Source of the DNA: Serpula lacrymans var. lacrymans S7.9
Taxonomy: Eukaryota > Basidiomycota > Agaricomycetes > Boletales > Serpulaceae
Assembly (NCBI RefSeq): GCF_000218685.1
Contig: NW_006763296.1
Coordinates: forward strand, 1,756,907 to 1,820,906
DNA: 64,000 nt
Direction of reading: 5' to 3'
Shown here: piece by piece, positions 45,227-54,905 of the stretch
How positions within the stretch are numbered: position 1 is the stretch's first letter
Layout: each line of letters begins with the position of its first letter
Translations under genes and position numbers: made by a program
The notes under the pieces: model-generated
Database searches by the model: none
What the model saw: the letters and a program-made list of their open reading frames with translations, nothing else
Told to the model about the DNA's origin: nothing

Positions 45227-46690
45227 CCCTTATTCCAACAATTCCTTCCTATGTGCCCCTTCTCATTGCATATGAAGTGCCTCCCTTATTTCCTTTGGGT
45301 TTCTTCTTCATCTTTGGTCAGTCTTTTTGCGCTGGTGGATGGTCCACCTTTGCAATTTTTGTCGTTCTGTCTTTCCTTGTTTCTGGTACCCCAATTCCCT
45401 TCGGAGATGGCGTTGGCACTGATCCAGTTGGCATCTAAGTTTGCCACTGTGTTCATCCAATCTTCAATGGTAACCAGCTCCTTTCCAGTGAGGGCTCCAC
45501 AGAGGAGGGGGGGTCAGATTGCTTTTTGATAAACCATGATCATTGCTTCATTGTTGATGCCGCTCTTTCCGGCGTCTAGCATAAACCTTGAGTTAAATGC
45601 CACTGCATTTTCTCCTGGTTCCATTTTCATTTTCATCAAGGCGGCTGAGGCCGTTCCTTTGATGTTTGCCGTTCTGAAACTAGCTGTGAAGGTTTTCATG
45701 AAGTCTGCCCACGTGAGGTAGGCATTTTTCTCTTTGTATTTGGTCATCTTGGCTTTGCTCCATGAGGTGGCGGTTCCATCCTCCATGTAGCTAAGAGCCA
45801 CATACACCTTTTTCTTGTCTGAGGTGTAAATGGTGTCGTTGATATCAAAGTGTAAATTGATGGATGATATCCATCTTTGGGCCTTATCTGGGGTCCCATC
45901 GAAGTCATCAATCTTTCCAATCATTGTGTGTTTGGATGCTGCAGCAATAGACATTGTTACGATAACACAATTTTCGGACCTTTCCTTCATTTTCATTCTC
46001 CGCTTTAACCTTGTATACTTTAGCTTTCACACATGGTGCCACGTGGCACTTCCCCTTTTGTTCAAACTTCTCTTTCCCGTGCCACATTGCCTTCTTTTTA
46101 TTTTAGATACAACTCTCTCACACAGTGGAGCTGGTCATGCAGGCTAGGCCCCATAACATCATCAGCCACTGACTTTATCAACTGTACAGTACATAAGTAC
46201 AAACACTCTGTATTAGTATATATACCCCAATAGATCCAGGAGACTCCTTAGTGAGTCCTCCTGTTGTATACCAACAAACTCTCTGCAGCTTAAGGGGTAA
46301 CCACTCCCTCATCACTACCTTTATAGTGTGTTCTTGTGTGCGCCAGAGTAACTAACTCTTGGTTGTTACAGACATGGTGTTTGTTGGTGGAACAGGAGAT
46401 GAATTGGGTGTTGTGGGAAGTATCTGTGGTGTGGGAAGGGGTATTGGTTCTCCTTGTGCTGCGTATTCTTCAAAGTCGTTTTCATTGTAGATGTCTGCTG
46501 CAACTACTAGGGAGGTGGTGCTGCTGTCCTCCCTTGTCTGGATGATACTGGGGGTGTTTTTGTCTTAGTTTAAGAGTCGTCTGAGCTTCTTCCTGCTCTC
46601 TGAGATCTGGTCATTGGTCGTTGCGATGTCTTGTCGACTTTTTCTTCCCAAACCTAAATAGGTGGGACTTCTGGTGGAATACAATTCTTT
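45227..46690 (-). pseudogene. Ty3 gag, interrupted by a solo LTR
   Basis: Minus strand. The N-terminal part (46690-46371) is Ser/Thr/Pro-rich and leads into TNTMSIAAASKHTMIGKIDDFDG across the inserted LTR. The core follows (AQRWISSINLHFDIND, then LTWADFMKTFTASFRT and NAVAFNSRFM), a retrotransposon gag domain. A remnant zinc knuckle (CNEKGHIGRNC near 45270) follows, with its first cysteine apparently mutated. An in-frame TAA lies in the N-terminal part. Family assignment is clear from the capsid-like core. Confidence 0.82.
45955..46370. repeat. LTR family A, copy 5 (solo LTR with TSD GACAT)
   Basis: This 416-bp copy has ends TGTTACGATAA and GGTTGTTACA, flanked by GACAT at 45950-45954 and 46371-46375. 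It lies in the gag gene of the Ty3 element close to the capsid start. Confidence 0.93.
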
Positions 46691-46722
46691 TGTTACGCAC
46701 AAAGTGCTTAACAAAGTCTGAG
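46691..46722 (-). repeat. 32-bp remnant of the Ty3 5' LTR
   Basis: The sequence TGTTACGCACAAAGTGCTTA and the following 12 bases are identical to the end of the family-C LTR. They sit at the outer edge of the Ty3 leader, in the orientation of a 5' LTR. The remaining 380 bp of that LTR and the left target duplication are gone. Confidence 0.8.
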
Positions 46723-48144
46723 TAGGCAACTGTGTTAGATCATATAGATGGTGGTTTCACTTTGTGCTTCCACATATTCGATGTAGGGTTTAGTGAAGAG
46801 GAATACAATGTCTCTCTGAAAGATGTTGTTATGGACATATATTTGCCTCCTCACAAACTCCTTGATGATCTCGGAAAGCCTATCTGTTGTATGGTCCAAT
46901 GCTTTGCACAAGAAATTCCTCTGACTCACCTACGCAATCACCGGAACCACTGCAAGAGTTCTGCAATCAAGATTTCTCCTCTGAATCCCATCACCTGAAC
47001 CTCAGCCCCAAATCTTGCTTCATCAGTGATACCACCCCCTGTTCAGGAAAGGAGTTCTTGCTACCGTATTCTAGCCACCACCAGTAGCTTCTTCCCATGT
47101 CATACTTTGTCTTCAGCTGTGATAACACCAAATAGAAACTGTTGGCATAAAGCATGTACCTTGCCTGACATGGATCCTATTTCTCCCATCCAACCAGCCA
47201 TCACTATTTCATCTCTCCTTGATAACTCAGAAGACCTGGTTGCAAATGCAAATAAGGAGGTTCAAGGTGCTCTTGACAGTTTGGTAGAAACTGGAGCACT
47301 GCAGAGAGTGAATAAAATGATTCTCAAGGGATTTCTCAACCCTGTAGATGAAGCAAGATAGCCCAAGCTATGTCCTGAGAGTTATGGGTTATTTCAGGTT
47401 CAACTGTAGTTCTGTGTGTTGTAATCAGTCATTTTGTTATCTAATCACAGGTTTAGCGCTAGCTTTATATTATCGCAATATTATGGCAAGATGATCTGTG
47501 GACACACAGACACACAACCCTTGATATTTATTTGACAAGGTTCTGCCCGATTTGTCCCCATGATGATCTTACAAAATGGGCTAGCACCGTGACTTTCGCC
47601 TAATCCAAGACGTGCCACTCAGAGAGAGCTAATAATTAGTGGTATTAATACTAGAAGGAGCGCTCCCAGAGCTCTGAGCCGAGAAAAGATGAGTGGAGTT
47701 CAGGGTATTTTAATAACGTCAACCAACGCGTTTTGCCTCTCCGATCCTCACATCGACACCGGCGAAGTCCGAGCAAAAAGCTACTCAAATTATGTGCCTA
47801 AATATTGGTATCAAAGGTACGTATTGCCCGGTTGCTTGGGTTGCGATCGCACTACATAATGTTTTTTTTTGGTTTCTTTCGACCTTGGCCAGAGAAGCGA
47901 GCACAAATGTGTTCAAATGTCTCCATCGATCAGTCACGTTGTCCACCAGACCAGAACAGGCTAGCTGGATATGTCCTGCACTCCAAAAGTGCTTGGTGCA
48001 ATGTTTTCATTAATTAATTGAGCATTCAAACGTTGTCCACTGGAGTCTATAAAGTGTTTCGACCTAGCAATCATTGACCCTGTGGGAAACATATAAATCG
48101 ACTCTTGGGGTGTTGCACTAGCCTTCCATACCCCCTTGTCCTCA
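46723..48144. other. Gene-poor stretch with unassigned open frames
   Basis: Two plus-strand frames, 46732-46998 and 47026-47361, have fairly protein-like composition (for example EEEYNVSLKDVVMDIYLPPHKLLDDL) but no recognised domain and no clear splice connection. They may be remnants of a gene or element truncated together with the Ty3 5' LTR. From 47380 to 48144 I see nothing coding; the last 100 bp include a TATAAA-like stretch (48050) suited to the P450 promoter. Confidence 0.4.
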
Positions 48145-50309
48145 ATGGCTCCCATGGATCAGCAATTATTTATGCCTTATTCGACTACTTTCGTCTTGAG
48201 TGCTGTCTTTGCCATCGCCTTCGTCGTTATATTGCGCTTGAAGAGGAGGAATCCGTTAGGTCTGCCCTATCCTCCAGGTCCTAGACTCCTTCCATTTGTT
48301 GGAAACGCTTTTGATATCAATCCTACTGAACCTTACCTCACCTATGCCGACTGGGGTAGACAATATGGTGCGTAGGCCTTGTGCACCCTCATACAGTGTC
48401 TTACGCATGCTCTATAAGGCGGTATCGTTTATTCGAGTCTTCTTGGTCAAGATTTCATCATCATCAACTCTGAAAAAGTGGCAAGAGAGCTCGTGGATCA
48501 ACGTTCAACGAACTATTCCGACCGACCAATAATTGCTACTAACAAACTGTACGATGTTTTTCAAAATAATGGTTATGGCTTCTAACAAGCAGCTTATTTG
48601 TCAGGTTCGGCATGGATTTTAATACAGGTCTCCTCCCATATGGCGATGAATGGAGACTGCATCGAAAGCTGTTTCACCGATCTTTTCGATCGGAGGCTGC
48701 TGCAACATATCATGAGCTACACTTACGCAAAGCTCACCAACTCGTCTTGGATTTACTAAATGAACCTTTTGAAGTCGAAAGACATGTCAAAATGTAACTT
48801 TTCATCTCTTTCAAAGCATGTTCGGAGCTTATGCGAGGGTAGATTTTCCGCCTCTGTCATCCTTGCAGCTACATATGGCTACGAAGTCAAACCGCACAAT
48901 GATCCTGTAGTTGTAGCTCTAGAAGAGCTTGTAGATATACTCGCACAAGTCATGTCTCCGGAACAAGCAGCGCTACTCACTGCGTTTCCTTTTCGTGAGT
49001 CTCTACTTTCTATGACTATGAATGCGATGTTGATTGCTATGTCTGACAGTTGAACATTTTCCTGCATGGTTCCCTGGTGCAAGTTTCAAACGGAGTGCTC
49101 CACATTGCCAGGACTTGGTGGTTCAGGTCAAGGACGTACCTTTTGATTTCACTAAAAAGAACGTTGTGCGTTTTCAGTGTAGCAGTTTTCAGCTTTATTC
49201 TATCAGTTGCTAAAGCAAATAATAGGTTGACGGGACGGCTGCGACATCGATGGTTTCCTTTTTATTAAGCCAAGGCGGTGGTGACGAATCCAGTGGTCAT
49301 GAGCAATCCATAAGGGACGCTGCGGCTACTGTCTTCATCGGTAAAGCATTTTGTTCAGAGTAATCCTTACGTTATTAAAGTTATATGCCCAGCTGGTTTT
49401 GAGACCGTCTGTGACAATACTTTGTTTGATATACCCCACTAACCAATATCTGACTGCAGACTTTTTCCACATTGCATACATTCGTTCTTGCCATGCTGCT
49501 TCACCCTGAGGTTCAGGCGCGCGCTCAAGCAGAAATAGATTCCGTTACAGGTGGAACAAGATTTCCTGAGTTCGAAGATAGAACATTCTTGCCATATGTC
49601 GATGCCGTTTTCCGGGAGACGATGAGATGGCATGTAGTTGCGCCCTTGAGTAAGTGAGCCAACTCCCAAGATATAATGTTGGTCAACGATATCCAGGTCT
49701 TCCACACGCGACTACGGAGAGCGATACCTACAATGGATATTTCATACCGAAAGGTTCGTACTCCAGTGCATCCAATTTTCTTCGTGAATACTCAGTTGTC
49801 GGCCGCAGGCGCGATCGTTGTTACCAACATCTGGTAGGTGGACATCATAGTATGATTTTGCTATCTATTCATTGTTTTGACAAAGGGCGATGAGCCAAGA
49901 TGAAAATCGCTATGAAGACCCTAAGCTCTTCCTTCCCGAAAGGCATCTTACAAAGGACGGGAAGCTTGTTGACGAGCCTATAACTGGGACACCTCCGTTT
50001 GGGTTTGGTAGGCGAATATGTCCAGGCCGATTCGTCGCCGAAGATTCCGTGTGGGTAGCCATAGTATCTGTATTGGCCGCTCTTCGAATCGCGAACGCAA
50101 GGGACTCAGAGGGAAGGGAAATTCCAGCCACCGAGAGCTTCACGACTGGAGTTGCTGTGTAAGTCTACTGTGCGCTCGTGTCCAAATTTGGGATGACATC
50201 TGTTATTAGTCGCCCGCAACCATTTCTATGTTCAACTACAATTCGATCCGCCAAAATTCAGAAACAAATGGAGGAGTCTAGGAGGGCGTGTATCAGGCAA
50301 GATTGTTGA
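48145..50309 (+). CDS. Cytochrome P450 monooxygenase
   Basis: Twelve exons join in frame to 527 aa: 48145-48367, 48419-48548, 48605-48793, 48843-48994, 49050-49165, 49226-49340, 49393-49406, 49460-49649, 49697-49753, 49809-49833, 49886-50158, 50210-50309. An N-terminal membrane anchor ([15 protein letters not shown]) is followed by the hinge [12 protein letters not shown]. The C-helix [12 protein letters not shown]-helix AGFETT, K-helix FRETMRW (ExxR), PERH and the heme loop [11 protein letters not shown] follow, with Cys as the heme ligand. All essential motifs are present, so the enzyme should be active at the ER with a P450 reductase. It resembles the multigene fungal P450s annotated as O-methylsterigmatocystin oxidoreductase-like; the true substrate is unknown. 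The I-helix motif comes mostly from a 14-nt exon (49393-49406). Confidence 0.9.
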
Positions 50310-50821
50310 TGTCATCGATACCAATCGTTTCACCTGAATTTTGTTACAGTCGCCGTCGGGCCGCAGACTCGGAATTTGACATATTCGAATCCTCTCACCA
50401 CCGCTTCCCTACTTGAAAGAGCCGCCATATCACGCACGAGCTCCCTGGTTTATTGAAGAAGCCGATTTGAATGACGAATGCATCAAAATATACACGTGTT
50501 AATACTAGTCGATAATATGTATACCATATCGAATACATCCAACATCATCATGAGACATAATCAGAGCGCTGGCACATCATTCGTCGATACTGTTTTTCCG
50601 CACGTAAAGATCTATGTCTCCAACTAGTAACTAGTATGAGTCTGTCGCCTGCTGGTTTCAAGTTTTTGCTGCCAGGTGTGGCAGGGTGTCAGAGTCAAGA
50701 GTAAGGTGGATAGAGTTTCCGAGATCCGATTACTGTAGTAGAAAGCCGATATGGCGGCTTATAGGCTTCGTGCCGTGAGGACCATTTTGCAAAGCCAATT
50801 TACTCTTTGTTCTTGACCGCC
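50310..50821. other. Intergenic, no gene seen
   Basis: About 510 bp between the P450 stop and the Svf1 start contains no open frame of note. It should include the P450 3' UTR and the Svf1 promoter. Confidence 0.5.
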
Positions 50822-52256
50822 ATGTTCTCCTCGTTATTTTCGTAAGTCGTACCTACAGACTCTAACTTGCTTTTCTCAATCCAGCATAGCACCACCGCAC
50901 CTGTTGACCCCAATGCTCCCACATTCCATCCCATCTCGTCAGCGGTTTCGCCGTCGGATCTTTATGGAGAGCTTGAACAGAAGGACACAGAGTGGTTGTG
51001 TTCTGGAGGATTCGTGACGGAGACGCAGGTTTTCTATAACATCTTAGAGGACGGCACCTCCACTATGTTTCAAGTGATTCATTCGTCAATCGGGTCAGTT
51101 TACACAGTTTGATTGGTGCATTCGCAAAGGCTGACAATATAAACGATAAGGTTGTGGTACCCAACTATCCAATTCACCTGTAAGATCCATAATCCCAACA
51201 CTGGAGAAACGATCTGGCGCTCTATCAATGTCAGCAACTTCGTAACGCCGCCCCCTGGGCTCGACAAACGCTCCAGCAAGGCGGATCAGTTCTCCATCAC
51301 GCACAAGCTTTCTTCTGACCCAGCATATGCCGAGTTATACACTGTCCGTGCAAATCTATCTGACGATCTGCAAATATCTTTCGACTTCGTCCGTCCCACC
51401 GCTGTACCTGGTTTCAAGGTTGGTAAAGGTCCCAAGGGTGGGTATTCATACTATGGCCCCGATCTGCAGAAGCCAGAAGGATATGTTATACATCGCTTCT
51501 GGCCACGCACAGCGGCGAACGGTCACATCATCCACAAGGGCCAGGCTATCTCTGCCAAAGGCCCCGGTATGTTCGTGCATGCTATCCAGGGAATGCGACC
51601 AAATCTTGTAGCCTCTCGCTGGAATTTTGTCAACTTCCAAAGCAATGAGCACGGCGGAGTGTCTGCTATATTGATGGACCTCACTACACCCGATGCATAC
51701 GGCCCGCATGGCGCTGGGTCAGGTGGGGTGGTTGTCAGCATTGGCTCGCTCGTGCTCGGCGGGAAACTTGCAGTTGTGACTGCAGAGACGAAATTGCCGA
51801 ATGAGCAGCAGTCAGAGCAGGCACCTGTAAAGTCACGATCGACACATCTCAATCCTGCGTTCGATCCGGACACTGGATACGAGCAACCGACGGGGCTGAA
51901 GTTCCGTTGGGCGGGTCCGTCGATTGTAGCAGGTGCACAGGGTGCCGTCGACGCCACTGTGCAGGTTGATGTTGGAGGCCCAGCTGCTCCTAAAGGACTG
52001 ATCGAGAAAATCGATGTTTTGGCAGAAATCCCGTATGTGATCAAGACGATGGTAAATTACGTTGCTGGCACGAAGCCCTATATCTATCAAGTGGGTGGTT
52101 CTGTCTTCATATATCATTGTTTTGACTGATTATGTTTTCCAGTGGATCAACAAGGCGAAGCTAGTTGTTCGCGGTCCTGATTCCCTTATTCCTGGTCTTT
52201 CTGGAGGACTTGAGGTGGAAGGCGTCTTCTACAACGAGGCGACGTTTATCTCCTAA
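50822..52256 (+). CDS. SVF1: Svf1-like survival factor
   Basis: Four exons (50822-50841, 50890-51093, 51151-52090, 52143-52256) join in frame to 425 aa. The first exon gives MFSSLFS and joins to TTAPVDPNAPTFHP, the usual N-terminus of Svf1 proteins and the amphipathic membrane-contact part. The two-lobed Svf1 fold follows, with hallmark segments ELEQKDTEWLCSGGFVTETQVFY, TIWRSINVSNF, PGMFVHAIQGMRPNLVASRWNFVNF and TLKF-like GLKFRWAGPSI near the end. In yeast Svf1 supports survival under oxidative stress and carries ceramide from ER to Golgi. Length and motif order match, and all splice phases close. Confidence 0.9.
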
Positions 52257-52656
52257 ACACTTTTACTATTCCAATCTCGAGTTAAATCCACATCTCTACA
52301 TATATTCACAGATCCTGCAGTATCATCCTACTACTACAGTGTACACAATTAGACATGGAAGCCATCCTAATTTTGCATTTCATCACGGCTGCTACCATTT
52401 CGTTTAGAGCGGTCCCCGCATCATTGCATGAGAAATATGGATAGACAATGACTCTGGCGGACCCGCAGCTGAAGTACGCGTAATGCACAGCAACGGCAGA
52501 CGCCGTGCGCGTATGCATAGACCGGCGTCTATATAGCAGATAGTATGGCGTATCTAAGTAAATTCTCCACATAATTTTGGCCAGTCATCGAGCAGCGGTT
52601 CCGCACGGACCCTCCTAGTCATAACGCGCACACAGGTCATCCACTGACAATGTGCA
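52257..52656. other. Intergenic, no gene seen
   Basis: This 400-bp spacer lies between Svf1 and the M48 protease gene. There is no gene or repeat. It is the probable 3' UTR of Svf1 and promoter of the next gene. Confidence 0.5.
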
Positions 52657-54563
52657 ATGTTTCGCCCATTTCTACACAGCCCATCTTTGCGTGTCGCCGC
52701 CAGGTCTTCTTTCTCCCAATTAAATGCCACTCCAGTTCGCTATTCCGCCATAGGACCTCTAACGCATCGCAGTCTGCATTTTCGCCACCGTTCATCAAAA
52801 AATGCAACCGGTCTTCTTCTGTTGCAGGCTGAGCCTTCCATGAGCAGGAAGTGGAGTGTTGGTGTGTGGGGAGTGTCGCATTTTCATTCCTCACCAACCA
52901 ACCGTGGAGGACCTTTGGTTCCACTCATATTAGGTGCTCTCAAGGTACTGCGGCCAATTTCCCAATTTCCCTTCAGTGTTTTATGTACTGAATCATCTTC
53001 AGGCTTCTACCACATTGGAAGTTGCAAGAACTACAGCACGAATAGCGCTTACTTTTCTCCCCATCCTTTTTATCAAGAATTGGAGATCCAAGAAGTACCT
53101 CACTTACCACGCAAAGATTCACGGAAAACCTGTATCCGAAGAAAAAAAGACCGATATGCTGAAACGAATACGAAACCGTACCATATTATTTCATATACTC
53201 CTATTTACTCCTATCACACTCTTTTGGCTCGCAATTGTAGCTAGTATGGAGCGAACACCGCTCACCGGAAGGTTCGCTTGCGTACCATCAATTAGCCACA
53301 GCCCACTAACGCTAAGTTCCCCAGATGGCGCCTGATCATCCTTTCGCCTGAAGAAGAAGACGAAATAGCTGCCCAGCTTGCTGGACCCAGATGGTACCAA
53401 GCCATCCTTGACATTCTTTCCGTGGAGGGCCCTCCGAGGTTGGTCCCTCCCACCGACTGGCGCCACGAATGGGTACGTGACACCCTTCGTCGACTGGAAG
53501 GCGGAGTCCCCATCCTACAACGAGAAAGAGACCTTGCGCCAGAATGGCTTGAACGTGGTCCTAACGACGTGCCACTTCCACCACCGGCAGAATATCCCCT
53601 CCGTCCTCGACCTCGCGCAGCAGAATACGTCAGACGGTTTTGTGAGATGACCTGTGGAAGAACTGTCCCACCGCCTGCGCATGCGATTCCGGGACCCCCA
53701 TACTCGCTCGTTATCGTAGATAAGCCCGATGCATGTAATGCCTTTTCATATGGCTTCGGGCCTGATGGTGGTGGCGGCGTGGTGGTGTATTCTGGATTTC
53801 TTGACCAAGTGTTGTCAAAAACCACTCCTTCTGAACAGATGAACCCGTCGTTATCGGAAGAAACATCGTGGTGGAAATACCTCTTTGGAGGTTTCTCTAT
53901 CTCGCCTCCCGACCCGCCACATCCTGTACCCACAGCGGAGCAAACGTCAGAGCTCGCCATCCTTCTCTCGCACGAACTGGCACATTTGATATTATCGCAC
54001 CATCTTGAGACATTATCTTCTGGTACAATTATGGTTCCGGCTATGATGTCGATGGTCGCAGATGTTGTCCGTACACTGTTGTTTCCCTTTACAATGCTGT
54101 TTGGGCCTTTTGTAAATGATGCAGTCGCGCAGTTGGGGAAGGCGGGTTCTGGAGAACTTACCAAGATTGGAGAGTACTGCACCAGCACGTCGCAAGAAAT
54201 AGAAGCGGATGTAGTGTCTGCAAGGTTAGCTTTTCTATCAACACTCATCTTTATTGATCTTACTGTACTCCTATCAACAGACTTCTCGCTCATGCCGGGT
54301 TCGACGCGCGTCAAGCCGTGAGCTTCTGGGAGAATCGACAGAATACGCCTAAAACGGCCGAGTGTTCTTCAAGCACACAGTCTGACGATCCTGCTTCTGA
54401 GTGGATTCTTGCAAGGCGTATCATGGGTTCCGGACATCCAGTGAATGAACTCCGCGTGGAAAAGTTGAAGGATGAGCTTGTTCGGTGGGAGTCAGAAAAG
54501 CGGGTTGCCCAGCGAAGGATGGGTGAAGAAGCTAGACAGAGACCAAGTCTGGGTATTTTTTAA
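52657..54563 (+). CDS. OMA1: Oma1-type mitochondrial inner-membrane M48 metalloprotease
   Basis: Four exons (52657-52944, 53003-53271, 53325-54224, 54281-54563) join to 579 aa. The N-terminal 60 residues are Arg/Ser-rich with almost no acidic residues, a typical mitochondrial presequence. Membrane segments lie near residues 100-120 (ARIALTFLPILFI) and 150-170 (ILFHILLFTPITLFWLAIV). The M48 zinc site is clear in ILLSHELAHLILSHH (HExxH) with the third ligand in QEIEADVVSARLLAHAGFD. Oma1 cleaves inner-membrane proteins under stress. The fungal protein is long (579 versus about 345 residues in yeast) because of an extended N-terminus and a C-terminal basic helix. Confidence 0.9.
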
Positions 54564-54905
54564 ATATATTCGGTGGTTGTGAATTTTGATTTATAGGTGA
54601 ACACATTCATTTTTGCTTTAATTTGTTATATTAGTAGGACATGTCATGTTGTATTTATACCGTCGCTTGCAAATCACTACTTACGCCTCATTCCTTAAAA
54701 ATGCGATTTGGATGACATGTCAGCGACTACACGAGCCAAGTATAAAGCACATAAGTGGGTTCGGTGACCGCTGACCAGATAAGTGCTGACCAATTTCCGA
54801 CTGGTATGATTTATGGCCGTTCCGGTTTTTTTTTAGCAGCTGCTGCTGAGTCTAATCGCAAAGAAATCCATAGCCAAAATCATATATGGTACAGTATACT
54901 AGTAT
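54564..54905. other. Short convergent intergenic region
   Basis: About 340 bp between the stop codons of the protease and permease genes. It is T-rich and gene-free; both 3' ends should lie here. Confidence 0.5.

Larger units (their letters stand above)
41832..46722 (-). mobile_element. Ty3/gypsy chromovirus, 5' and central part
   Basis: Read on the minus strand from 46722: a 32-bp remnant of the 5' LTR (46722-46691), leader, gag (46690-45227), a deletion that removes protease and the first half of RT, the second half of RT, RNase H and integrase up to EYKVESILRH at about 41834. The chromodomain that should follow sits at 32374 on the plus strand. Three solo LTRs, each with its own perfect 5-bp duplication, interrupt this part (45955-46370, 44808-45221, 42805-43490). 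Confidence 0.87.

Noticed and set aside
48145..50309. P450 locus as a pseudogene
   Set aside because: Simple open frames look broken, but twelve canonical exons, including two very small ones, give a complete protein with all motifs and consistent phases.
51523..52117. Minus-strand frames over the Svf1 gene
   Set aside because: Shadows of a well-supported conserved gene.
53292..54314. Long minus-strand frame of 340 residues
   Set aside because: Shadow of the Oma1 gene, whose HExxH site and splice structure fix the coding strand.
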